Source of the DNA: Rickettsiales bacterium
Lineage (GTDB): Bacteria > Pseudomonadota > Alphaproteobacteria > Rickettsiales > UBA3002
NCBI GenBank assembly: GCA_021300075.1
Contig: JAJTIB010000107.1
Span: forward strand, 1-6,509
Direction of reading: 5' to 3'
Length of the DNA: 6,509 bases
The position numbers and the translations under genes are program-made. The notes under the pieces were generated by a model. The model ran no database searches, had not been told where the DNA came from, and saw only the letters and a list, made by a program, of their open reading frames with translations. Shown one piece after another: positions 1 through 6,509 of this stretch (its first letter is position 1; every line of letters starts with the position of its first letter).

Positions 1-1625
1 ACGGGCTTTTTGCCCAGTTCATCTCGCAGAATCCGACGAATAGCATTGCGAATGGCTTCTTCCATCCTGTCTATCTTGCCGCCTTTTTCAACGATTGTCT
101 CGATTTCCTCGCGCATCGCCACGAAAATTTCCTTGTCACTGGCGGGATCTAGACTGCCAGGGGCAGAGAATTTCGGCGGTGATTTCAGACGCGATTGTTT
201 ATCAACCACCAGCGAAACGGAAATAAATCCATCATCCCGAATCTTGCGGCGTGTGCGGATGACGGGGGATTCGGTATCGACAAATGACGTGCCGTCAATG
301 GCGAGATAGCCCGAGGTCATTTTGCCGATGACTTCAGCCCTGCCCGCCTCCAGCCGAATAATCGCGCCATTGTACGGCTCGACGGTTTCCTTAACTTGAA
401 GCTGTTTAGCAAGTAGTGCATGTTCGTGGATATGGCGGCGCTCGCCATGCACGGGCACAGCGATTTGCGGACGTACGAGCTGGTACATGCGCTCAAGCTC
501 CATCCGCGCCGGGTGGCCTGAAACATGGGTGAATCCCGAATGGTCGTTGATGACTTCAAGACCGAGATCCACGAGCTTATTATGTATCCAGCCAATTTTT
601 CCTTCATTGCCAGGGATAGTGCGCGACGAGAAAATCACCGTATCGCCCGGCGTCAGCCGTATGGCCGGGTGTTCGCCACGCGCGATTTTGCTGAGCGCCG
701 CGCGCGATTCGCCCTGACAACCGGTGCAGATGAACGCGACGCGGTTGCGCGGCAGTTTCATCCCTTCGCTGTCAGAGAGGAAGGGCGGCACGTCTTTAAG
801 GTATCCCGCTTCCTGCGCCGCATCAACAATGCGCCAGAGGGAGCGTCCGGCAAGCGCCACAGCGCGGCCCGCACCCACGGCAGCGTAGATGATACTTTCG
901 AGACGCGCCACGTTCGAGGCGAAGGTAGTGACGACCACGCGCTCGTTACATTCTGAAATAATCTGCATTAGGCTAGTACGTACGTCAGACTCGGAGCCGG
1001 ACTCACCCTCGACAAATACGTTGGTCGAATCACAAACCATCGCCAGCACGCCTTCATCGCCATATTTGGCGAGCGTCGCCTCATCTGTGGTCACGCCCAC
1101 CATAGGGTTCGCATCCAGCTTCCAGTCCCCAGTGTGCATCACTGTGCCGGCCTTAGTGCGAACCGCCACCGCGTGCATTTCGGGAATCGAATGCGTAATC
1201 GGAATCATCTCGAGTGTAAAAGGGCCAAGCGGATAGTCTTTCCCAGCCTCGACCTCGATGATCTTGGCTTTTCCCTTGAGTCCTTCCTCAGCCATTTTCA
1301 TACGCATCAGATTGGCAGTGAAGGGCGTAGCATAGACCGGACAGCCAAGCTCCGACCATAAATAGGGCACCGCGCCCAGATGATCTTCATGCGCGTGAGT
1401 CAGCACCAGACCAAGCAGATCTTTTTTATAGGGTAGAAAGCCATCGAGCTTGGGGACGATGATTTCAATCCCCGGTAGAAAATCATCGGCGAAGCCAATG
1501 CCGAGATCAATCATCAGCCATTTGCCCTGATAGCGGTAGAGATTGAGATTCATGCCAATCTCGTTCGCCCCGCCAAGCGGCACGAACAGCAACTCATCAT
1601 CATGTTTCTTGAAATCAAATGCCAT
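1..1625 (-). CDS. rnj: Ribonuclease J (3' end cut by window edge)
   Basis: RNase J is a cytoplasmic, zinc-dependent 5'-3' exonuclease and endonuclease of the metallo-beta-lactamase/beta-CASP family, acting in mRNA turnover and rRNA 5'-end maturation. The frame is open for 541 codons from an ATG to the left edge; family members are about 550-560 residues, so only the extreme C-terminus and stop should be missing. Visible motifs are PLGGANEIGMN near residue 16, D40 in the first beta-lactamase strand, the metal site HAHEDH at 77-82, H145 (THSIP), D167 (HTGDWK), the beta-CASP segment with TGCQGE and SSRTIPGNE, HVSGHP with H367 and H371, and PVHGE with H393. All expected metal ligands are present. 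It starts 8 nt after coaX and is the last visible gene of the operon. Its Shine-Dalgarno is weak: GAAGAAG lies 11 nt upstream. The identification is firm; the 3' end is not seen. Confidence 0.96.
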   Translation of the reverse strand, partial: MAFDFKKHDDELLFVPLGGANEIGMNLNLYRYQGKWLMIDLGIGFADDFLPGIEIIVPKLDGFLPYKKDLLGLVLTHAHEDHLGAVPYLWSELGCPVYATPFTANLMRMKMAEEGLKGKAKIIEVEAGKDYPLGPFTLEMIPITHSIPEMHAVAVRTKAGTVMHTGDWKLDANPMVGVTTDEATLAKYGDEGVLAMVCDSTNVFVEGESGSESDVRTSLMQIISECNERVVVTTFASNVARLESIIYAAVGAGRAVALAGRSLWRIVDAAQEAGYLKDVPPFLSDSEGMKLPRNRVAFICTGCQGESRAALSKIARGEHPAIRLTPGDTVIFSSRTIPGNEGKIGWIHNKLVDLGLEVINDHSGFTHVSGHPARMELERMYQLVRPQIAVPVHGERRHIHEHALLAKQLQVKETVEPYNGAIIRLEAGRAEVIGKMTSGYLAIDGTSFVDTESPVIRTRRKIRDDGFISVSLVVDKQSRLKSPPKFSAPGSLDPASDKEIFVAMREEIETIVEKGGKIDRMEEAIRNAIRRILRDELGKKP

Positions 1626-1633
1626 TGCTACTG

Positions 1634-2404
1634 TTACTTCTTCATTCGCTGGTACATCAGACGCAATCCGCGAATGGTCAAATCCGGATCGACCAGGTCA
1701 ATCGCCCGCGTCGCGTCGGCATATAAGGGGGCAAGCCCGCCCGTGGCAATCACTTTCATCGCCTCGCCGCGCTCGTTCTTAATGCGGCTGACAATGCCCT
1801 CAATCAACCCGGCATAGCCATGATAAATGCCCGACTGCATGGCGGCCGTGGTATTCGTGCCCACGACTTTTGCGGGATGGGTGATGGTAATGCCATGCAG
1901 ACGTGATGCCGCGTGTTCGAGGGCTTCCAGAGAGAGATTGATGCCCGGTGCAATCACCCCGCCCAGATAATCGCCCGCAGACGAGACCACATCAAAGGTG
2001 GTGGCGGTGCCGAAATCGACCACAATCAGGGCGCTTTGATGCTGCGTCCAGGCGGCAAAGGCATTGATGATGCGGTCGGCGCCCAATTCCTTTGGCTGGT
2101 CAATCAGCACTTTCATGCCGCAATCAACATGACCGGAGGTGATAAGCAGCGGTTCCTGATGAAGATACTTACGAACAAAGGATTTAAGTTCAAAAATGGC
2201 GTCCGGCACGACGGAGGAAATAATCGCTGCCGTTACCGTCTCACGCTCAAAATCCTGAGCGCTCATCAAGGTAAAGAGCCAGACGGCATATTCATCTGCC
2301 GTGCGGTGTGCGTCAGTGCGGATGCGCCATTCGGCCACGGTCTGGTGCTCAGAGCACAGCGCGAAGACAATGTTGGTATTACCGATATCAACCGCGAGCA
2401 GCAT
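1634..2404 (-). CDS. coaX: Type III pantothenate kinase
   Basis: CoaX phosphorylates pantothenate to 4'-phosphopantothenate with ATP, the first step of coenzyme A synthesis, in the cytoplasm. Type III enzymes belong to the ASKHA fold, need a monovalent cation and escape CoA feedback inhibition. Counting from the ATG at 2404 (256 residues, normal length), the visible motifs are the phosphate-binding DIGNTN at 6-11, PKELGADR at 104-111 with the catalytic Asp at 110, DFGTATT at 130-136, the APGI segment at 152-155, NTTAAMQSG at 184-192 and ATGG at 220-223. A GTG at 2407 gives one extra residue, but the ATG yields the canonical MLL-VDIGNTN start. AAGGA at 2414-2418 lies 9 nt from the ATG and 6 nt from the GTG, so spacing does not decide. 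The start overlaps the birA stop (TGATG), implying translational coupling. It could be confused with the homologous Bvg accessory factor family, which is the same enzyme. Confidence 0.95.
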   Translation of the reverse strand: MLLAVDIGNTNIVFALCSEHQTVAEWRIRTDAHRTADEYAVWLFTLMSAQDFERETVTAAIISSVVPDAIFELKSFVRKYLHQEPLLITSGHVDCGMKVLIDQPKELGADRIINAFAAWTQHQSALIVVDFGTATTFDVVSSAGDYLGGVIAPGINLSLEALEHAASRLHGITITHPAKVVGTNTTAAMQSGIYHGYAGLIEGIVSRIKNERGEAMKVIATGGLAPLYADATRAIDLVDPDLTIRGLRLMYQRMKK

Positions 2405-3177
2405 CACGCCGATTCCTTAAAGAATACGTCCCCCGCCGTAATGCCGGTAATTGCACCGCTGGCCTGACGCAGCAGCAGACGGCCGGCAGCATCAATCCCA
2501 TCAAATACGCCGGTATAATGCTTTTCTCCGACCATTACTTCCGTCGGATGACCAAGGCGATAGGCGTGATCAATCCATAATTTCTGGATCGGTTTAAAAC
2601 CATCCTTCACCCACGCATCGTAGCGGTGAATAAAATTGTAAATGAGCCGCGACAGCACAATTTTGGCGCTAATAATCTCTACCCCCGCCTCGCGCAGGCA
2701 AGTGGCCGGAAAAATAACATGCTCAGGGAAATGGTCGATATTGATGCCGACCCCCACCACCACCCATTGTTTTTCACGCCTGCCCTCGTCCGGTACGGTG
2801 AAAGACTCAAGCAGAATTCCACCCAGCTTGCGGCCATTATAAAGAATATCATTGGGCCATTTGCAGGTAATGCCGCCCTGATCGGGCACAATAGCCTCAA
2901 GCGTCTCGGCCGCAGCAACACCTGCCACGAAGGATAGCTGGCTACAGATTTCAAGGCTTTTATCGGAACTCAATAAAATCGACACATAAAGATTGCCTTC
3001 GGGCGAAATCCATTCCCGCCCCATGCGCCCGCGCCCGGCCGTCTGTTTCTTGGCCCAGATAACCGCACCGTGCGAAGCACCGCCCTCGGCCAGACGTTTA
3101 GCCTCCTCATTGGTGCTGTCGAGCACGTCGTAGGAGAGAAGATGATAGTCGTCGATGAGGTTGCCTTTTTTTGTCAC
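2404..3177 (-). CDS. birA: Biotin-[acetyl-CoA-carboxylase] ligase, without DNA-binding domain
   Basis: BirA activates biotin with ATP to biotinyl-5'-AMP and transfers it to the target lysine of biotin carboxyl carrier domains, mainly acetyl-CoA carboxylase. The 257-residue protein shows DSTN at 20-23, the biotinyl-AMP loop GRGRMGR at 48-54, KWPNDI at 106-111, KLGGIL from K117, and GVGINI at 142-147, followed by the small C-terminal SH3-like domain (around 210-257, with GxFDGID and GRLLL). There is no N-terminal winged helix, so this is a group I ligase and should not act as a biotin-operon repressor as the E. coli enzyme does. The start is a GTG whose GTGA overlaps the nuoN stop by 4 nt. AGGGG at 3185-3189 sits 7 nt upstream and supports it. 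Its stop overlaps the coaX start. BirA and CoaX are fused in some bacteria such as Neisseria, so this adjacency is a familiar pairing. Confidence 0.95.
   Translation of the reverse strand: MTKKGNLIDDYHLLSYDVLDSTNEEAKRLAEGGASHGAVIWAKKQTAGRGRMGREWISPEGNLYVSILLSSDKSLEICSQLSFVAGVAAAETLEAIVPDQGGITCKWPNDILYNGRKLGGILLESFTVPDEGRREKQWVVVGVGINIDHFPEHVIFPATCLREAGVEIISAKIVLSRLIYNFIHRYDAWVKDGFKPIQKLWIDHAYRLGHPTEVMVGEKHYTGVFDGIDAAGRLLLRQASGAITGITAGDVFFKESA
2414..2418 (-). promoter_or_regulatory. Shine-Dalgarno of coaX
   Basis: Reads AAGGA on the minus strand inside the last codons of birA. Spacing is 9 nt to the ATG at 2404 and 6 nt to the GTG at 2407; both are workable, so it does not settle the choice alone. 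Confidence 0.55.
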
Positions 3178-4634
3178 CCGAAAACCCCTGCCGCAATAGT
3201 CGCCGCATTGAGAATGGGGGTAGGATAGAGGAAGAACAGCGCCGTCACAAGCGCGCAGATAGTAAGCACCACGCCCGCGACCGTCGGGATGTAGCGGTCC
3301 ATTGGCTCCTTCACGGGGTCAAAATAGATGATTTTGACCACCTTGAGATAGTAATAAGCGGCCACCACACTGGTCAGCACACCAATGATGGCAAGCGTAT
3401 AAAGCCCAGACTGAATGGCGCTTAAGAATACGAACATTTTACCAAAGAACCCAGCGAAAGGCGGGATCCCCGCCATCGAGAACATCATGATGAGCATGAA
3501 CAGAGCCGGACGCGGCCGAGTGCTCGCCAGTCCCGAAAGATCACTCAATTCGTCAACCTGTTCACCATTGCGGCGCATCAGCAGCACAAAACCGAACGTG
3601 CCAATCGCCATGAATAAATAAAGCGTCAGGTAAATCAGCACCGCCTTAATGCCCTCCTGCGTACCGGCGGCTACTCCCACCAGCGCATAGCCAATATGGC
3701 CGATGGAGCCATAAGCCAGCAGACGCTTGATGCTGGTCTGCGTCATCGCGCCCAACGCACCCACCACCATGGAGGCTACGGCGGTGATCTGCAGAATCAC
3801 CCGCCAGTCTGGCAGCATCTCAGAAAACGGCCCAAGCAGAATACGGATGAAGACCGCCATTGCCGCAATTTTTGGGGCAGTGGCAAACAGCATCGTCACC
3901 ACAGTGGGCGCGCCCTGATAGACGTCCGGCGTCCACATATGAAACGGCACGGCAGAAATCTTGAAACAGAAGCCCACGGCAATCAGCACCATGCCGATAA
4001 TCGCGCCATGAGCGATTGCGATCTGCGTATCGTCATTCGCGCGGAATAAATCCGCAATCGCGGTGAAATTCGTCGTCCCCGTATAGCCGTACACCAGCGA
4101 TGCGCCAAACAGAAACATGCCCGAGGCCAGCGCGCCGAGCACGAAATATTTAAGTCCGGCCTCAGCACTTTTGATGTTGTCCCGGTCGAAAGTGGCGAGC
4201 ACATAAAGCGCCAGCGCCGAAAGTTCGAGACCGAGATAAAGCGAAAGCAGATCATTGGCCGAGACCATCACCATCGTGCCGACGGTTGCGAATAAAATCA
4301 GCACTGGAAATTCAAAGCGCTGCACATGGTCGTGCCTTAGCCATGCTTTGCCCATCAGCAACACCAGGGCGGATGAAACCAGAATCATCATTTTCACATA
4401 CTGGGTGAAGCGGTCATAAATCAGCAGTCCACCGAACGTTTCGGTTGGTTCCGTCCCCATCGTCCGCGCCATGATATTAAGTGCAATCACCAGCACCAGA
4501 ACCGCCAGAAGGGTAATACCGAGCGCAGAACTGCGCCCCAGTGATACGCCCAGCAGCAGCAATGCCATCGCGCTGAACAGAACGAAGGCTTCGGGAAGGA
4601 AGAAGTTCATATCCATGAGAAATGTTTCCATCAT
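3174..4634 (-). CDS. nuoN: NADH-quinone oxidoreductase subunit N
   Basis: NuoN is one of three antiporter-like membrane subunits of respiratory complex I, which couples NADH oxidation and quinone reduction to proton pumping. The 486-residue product is a chain of about 14 hydrophobic helices, normal for the family. Conserved charged residues of the half-channels are present: E137 in LYLGLELSALALY, K225 in FCFKISAVPFH, K255 in the helix after the PFHMWTPDVYQGAPT signature (230-244), K303-R304 with H313 in SIKRLLAYGSIGHIGY, and K399 in GIPPFAGFFGKMF. By alignment in memory, E137, K225, K255 and K399 match E. coli E133, K217, K247 and K395. Two ATGs are in tandem (4634 and 4631). GGAG at 4642-4645 lies 7 nt from the first and 10 nt from the second, favouring 4634, which overlaps the nuoM stop by 4 nt. 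The stop overlaps birA. Nothing looks truncated or degraded. Confidence 0.97.
   Translation of the reverse strand: MMETFLMDMNFFLPEAFVLFSAMALLLLGVSLGRSSALGITLLAVLVLVIALNIMARTMGTEPTETFGGLLIYDRFTQYVKMMILVSSALVLLMGKAWLRHDHVQRFEFPVLILFATVGTMVMVSANDLLSLYLGLELSALALYVLATFDRDNIKSAEAGLKYFVLGALASGMFLFGASLVYGYTGTTNFTAIADLFRANDDTQIAIAHGAIIGMVLIAVGFCFKISAVPFHMWTPDVYQGAPTVVTMLFATAPKIAAMAVFIRILLGPFSEMLPDWRVILQITAVASMVVGALGAMTQTSIKRLLAYGSIGHIGYALVGVAAGTQEGIKAVLIYLTLYLFMAIGTFGFVLLMRRNGEQVDELSDLSGLASTRPRPALFMLIMMFSMAGIPPFAGFFGKMFVFLSAIQSGLYTLAIIGVLTSVVAAYYYLKVVKIIYFDPVKEPMDRYIPTVAGVVLTICALVTALFFLYPTPILNAATIAAGVFG
3185..3189 (-). promoter_or_regulatory. Shine-Dalgarno-like site of birA
   Basis: Reads AGGGG on the minus strand within the end of nuoN, 7 nt before the GTG at 3177. 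It supports the GTG start, which would otherwise rest only on the 4-nt overlap with the nuoN stop. Confidence 0.45.
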
Positions 4635-6385
4635 GGCCTCACTCCATCCGATAAGGGGGGCAGCACCGACGCGGGCGCACGTGCGGGCGCTGCGGGCAGT
4701 GCAGCGGGAAGGTTCCTGTCATCCTCTGCGCTCCAGTCGGGATCAAGCTCGGCCGATGGCGGCGCGTCCGATGGTACATTCACTGCCGGTCCCTGATTGT
4801 ACGCGGGCGCAGCTGCCGAGGCAGGGGGTGCTTCCACCTCCGGCGCAGGGACCACAGGCGTGACGACAGGTGGAGCCTCCCCTGCCACCGGACTGGCCGC
4901 ATCCGGATGGGTATGATTTGCCTGTTCAATCAATTTAAGTACGCTGGGCGTAAGCACCTGAGTGAGTGACGAGGGATAAATCCCAAGCCACAGCACCGCT
5001 GCCACGAGCGGCAGGAAAATCAGAATCTCGCGCACGCTGAGATCGGACATCGTCGCGACGTCCTTATGGGTTACCTCGCCGAACATCACACGGGCATAAA
5101 GCCAAAGCATATAGGCAGCACCCAGAACCAGGCCGGTAGCCGCGCCAATGGCCGCCCAGGTCGCAGCCTGATAGGCGCCGACAATGACCAGAATCTCACC
5201 CACAAAGCCTGACGTTCCGGGCAATCCAACCGAGGCCATCGTAAAGACCATGAAGGTGGCGGCAAAATACGGCATGATATTGGTGACACCGCCATAACGA
5301 GTAATCTCGCGCGTATGAAGCCGATCATAAAGCACACCTACACACAGGAATAGCGCGCCGGAGACAAGGCCGTGGCTCACCATCTGAATCATTGCGCCTT
5401 CAATGGCCTGCTGGTTGAAGGAGAAAATCCCAATGGTCACCAGCCCCATATGGGCAACGGAAGAATAGGCGATGAGTTTTTTCATGTCCTCCTGCATGAG
5501 CGCGACGAGGGAGGTGTAAACGACCGCAATCACACTCAGCACCAGCACGATGTCGGCAAGCGCGTGCGAGGCGTCCGGCAGCATGGGAAGCGAAAACCGC
5601 AGGAAGCCGTAGCCGCCGAGCTTGAGCAGAATCCCCGCCAGAATCACCGATCCGGCCGTGGGGGCTTGCACATGCGCGTCCGGTAGCCAGGTGTGAAATG
5701 GCCACATCGGCACTTTTACTGCGAATGAGAGGAACATCGCCACCCATAGATATTGCTGCACGCCGAGGCTGAGGCTGGGCGCCTGCTGCATTAGTTTGGG
5801 GATATCGGTCGTGCCAAACACAAAATAAAGATACAGCACGGCAAGCAGCATCAGCACCGAACCGGCAAGCGTATAAAGGAAGAATTTATAAGCCGCATAG
5901 ATGCGTTCTTTGCCGCCCCAGATGCCAATGATAAGATACATCGGGATGAGCACACCCTCAAAGAACAGATAAAACAGCAACAGATCAAGCGCGCAGAAAA
6001 CACCAATAATGAGAGATTCAAGCAGCAAAAACAGCGCCATAAAATCGCGCACGCGCACGGTGATGTTCTTGAGGCTGCATAAAATGCAAATTGGCATCAG
6101 GAAAACGGTGAGCAGAATCAGCGGCAGAGAGATCCCATCCACCCCGACATGGTAATTGATAGCATAGCCCTGAAACCACGGGTATTTTTCGACCAGCTGG
6201 TATTCCGCCGAACTCGTATCAAAATGTGCCGCCACCAGAAGCGCAATGGCCAAAGTGATAAAGCTCGTGATGAGAGCGCTTGCGCGCGCGAAATCGTCGC
6301 CGCCAAAATCCTTGCGGCCAAAAACATAGGTTACCACCGCGCCCAGCGCAGGAACCGCAATCAACAATGTCAGTAGTGATTCCAT
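4631..6385 (-). CDS. nuoM: NADH-quinone oxidoreductase subunit M with long Pro/Ala-rich C-terminal tail
   Basis: NuoM is the middle antiporter-like, proton-pumping membrane subunit of complex I. From the ATG at 6385 the protein is 584 residues; about 500-510 is usual. Residues 1-470 form the 14-helix core with the family signatures: E143 in FYLFFEGVLIPMYLIIG, K224 in SFAVKVPMWPFHTWLPDAH, K255 in ILLKLGGYG, K302-K303 and H312 in EDMKKLIAYSSVAHMG, and E397 in GTSGFVGEI. These correspond by family knowledge to E. coli E144, K234, K265 and E407. Residues 471-490 resemble the short C-terminal amphipathic helix; 491-584 are an unusual disordered-looking extension described separately. A TTG at 6388 directly precedes the ATG; AGG in TTAGG ends 8 nt before the ATG and 5 nt before the TTG, so I prefer the ATG. 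It follows nuoL by 9 nt and its TGA is embedded in the nuoN start. Confidence 0.97.
   Translation of the reverse strand: MESLLTLLIAVPALGAVVTYVFGRKDFGGDDFARASALITSFITLAIALLVAAHFDTSSAEYQLVEKYPWFQGYAINYHVGVDGISLPLILLTVFLMPICILCSLKNITVRVRDFMALFLLLESLIIGVFCALDLLLFYLFFEGVLIPMYLIIGIWGGKERIYAAYKFFLYTLAGSVLMLLAVLYLYFVFGTTDIPKLMQQAPSLSLGVQQYLWVAMFLSFAVKVPMWPFHTWLPDAHVQAPTAGSVILAGILLKLGGYGFLRFSLPMLPDASHALADIVLVLSVIAVVYTSLVALMQEDMKKLIAYSSVAHMGLVTIGIFSFNQQAIEGAMIQMVSHGLVSGALFLCVGVLYDRLHTREITRYGGVTNIMPYFAATFMVFTMASVGLPGTSGFVGEILVIVGAYQAATWAAIGAATGLVLGAAYMLWLYARVMFGEVTHKDVATMSDLSVREILIFLPLVAAVLWLGIYPSSLTQVLTPSVLKLIEQANHTHPDAASPVAGEAPPVVTPVVPAPEVEAPPASAAAPAYNQGPAVNVPSDAPPSAELDPDWSAEDDRNLPAALPAAPARAPASVLPPLSDGVRP
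4634..4915 (-). other. Low-complexity Pro/Ala-rich C-terminal extension of NuoM
   Basis: This segment encodes residues 491-584 of NuoM. It is dominated by proline, alanine and valine, with PVVTPVVPAPEVEAPP around 507-521, a short acidic patch DPDWSAEDDRN at 548-558, and a final Pro/Ala/Leu stretch. No hydrophobic helix is present, so it looks soluble and disordered. In complex I the antiporter-like subunits have 14 helices with the N-terminus on the periplasmic side, so a tail after helix 14 should be periplasmic (inference). The DNA is locally richer in G+C: 42 of 60 bases in 4681-4740 against 30 of 60 in the core at 6001-6060. The frame is intact and ends exactly at the nuoN overlap, so it is not a sequencing read-through. 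Its function is unknown to me. Confidence 0.85.
4642..4645 (-). promoter_or_regulatory. Shine-Dalgarno of nuoN
   Basis: Reads GGAG on the minus strand, inside the last codons of nuoM. It lies 7 nt before the ATG at 4634 and 10 nt before the ATG at 4631, so it selects the upstream of the two tandem starts. Confidence 0.6.
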
Positions 6386-6393
6386 CAACCCGG

Positions 6394-6403
6394 CCTAACC
6401 TAA
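6394..6403 (-). promoter_or_regulatory. Duplicated TTAGG, likely ribosome binding site of nuoM
   Basis: Two direct copies of TTAGG sit back to back over the nuoL stop codon. The AGG of the second copy ends 8 nt before the nuoM ATG at 6385. The match to the anti-Shine-Dalgarno is short, so coupling to nuoL translation probably matters more than the site itself. Confidence 0.35.
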
Positions 6404-6509
6404 CATCACATAAACAAACCAGCTCATCAGCACCAAGAGGCCAATCAGCATGACAAACGCATAATGGTAGAGATAACCGGTCTGCAGTATACTCGCCCGC
6501 GCCGCCAGC
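6395..6509 (-). CDS. nuoL: NADH-quinone oxidoreductase subunit L, C-terminal fragment (5' part outside window)
   Basis: Only the last 37 codons and the TAG stop of nuoL fall inside the window. They read as the end of the protein with the typical motif ARASILQTGYLYHYAF, followed by one hydrophobic helix (MLIGLLVLMSWFVYVML) that fits the last transmembrane segment of this antiporter-like complex I subunit. In the family this last helix follows the long lateral helix on the cytoplasmic side. The gene is cut by the window edge, not broken. It precedes nuoM by 9 nt and is in the same reading frame, which fits the invariant nuoL-nuoM-nuoN order. Identification rests on a short stretch plus position, and both agree. 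Confidence 0.9.
   Translation of the reverse strand, partial: LAARASILQTGYLYHYAFVMLIGLLVLMSWFVYVMLG

Noticed and set aside
525..956. 143-codon open frame on the plus strand opposite rnj
   Set aside because: It is antisense to the RNase J beta-CASP region. The opposite strand carries conserved catalytic motifs in an unbroken frame, so this is a shadow frame.
1913..2467. 184-codon open frame on the plus strand opposite coaX
   Set aside because: It lies antisense to a clear coaX with all its motifs, its translation resembles no family I know, and it is rich in residues expected from reading a coding strand backwards.
2749..2765. Short CCA/CAC repeat that might be a microsatellite
   Set aside because: It simply encodes the Val-Val-Val-Gly-Val core strand of BirA, a conserved part of the catalytic domain.
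3166..3172. Run of seven T (A AAA AAA on the minus strand) at birA codons 2-4, resembling a slippery heptamer or a terminator T-tract
   Set aside because: A slip this close to the start would serve no evident product, no stimulatory hairpin is apparent, and there is no GC-rich stem before the run in either direction.
4471..4863. Plus-strand open frame across the nuoM-nuoN junction
   Set aside because: It is antisense to two conserved genes; its openness is explained by the GC-rich Pro/Ala tail of NuoM, which rarely gives stops on the other strand.

Overview
This window is one block of six consecutive, same-direction genes on the minus strand: nuoL (only its last 37 codons, at the right edge), nuoM, nuoN, birA, coaX and rnj (running off the left edge just before its stop). 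Transcription runs from position 6509 towards position 1. There is essentially no non-coding DNA. The junctions are 9 nt (nuoL-nuoM), a 4-nt overlap (nuoM-nuoN), a 4-nt overlap (nuoN-birA), a 1-nt overlap (birA-coaX, or 4 nt if the GTG start is used) and 8 nt (coaX-rnj). I saw no RNA gene, mobile element, CRISPR array, promoter or intrinsic terminator, and no stretch over 300 bases without a gene.

The order nuoL-nuoM-nuoN-birA-coaX-rnj is typical of Alphaproteobacteria, where the 3' end of the complex I operon commonly continues into biotin ligase, type III pantothenate kinase and ribonuclease J. The protein sequences fit this. Base composition looks moderate (mid-50s % G+C by eye), so the host is probably an alphaproteobacterium that is neither very GC-rich nor AT-rich. 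Genus cannot be told from the sequence alone.

The right half (about 3174-6509) encodes three antiporter-like, proton-pumping membrane subunits of NADH:quinone oxidoreductase (complex I). The left half (1-3177) encodes three soluble housekeeping enzymes: BirA attaches biotin to carboxylases, CoaX makes 4'-phosphopantetheine precursors for coenzyme A, and RNase J matures and degrades RNA. The link appears to be co-expression of respiration with cofactor and acyl-CoA metabolism, not a shared reaction.

I did not find an undescribed system; the window is core-genome sequence. The most distinctive points are a roughly 94-residue Pro/Ala-rich, probably periplasmic tail on NuoM, and a recurring NTGATG tandem start motif at three of the five gene junctions.
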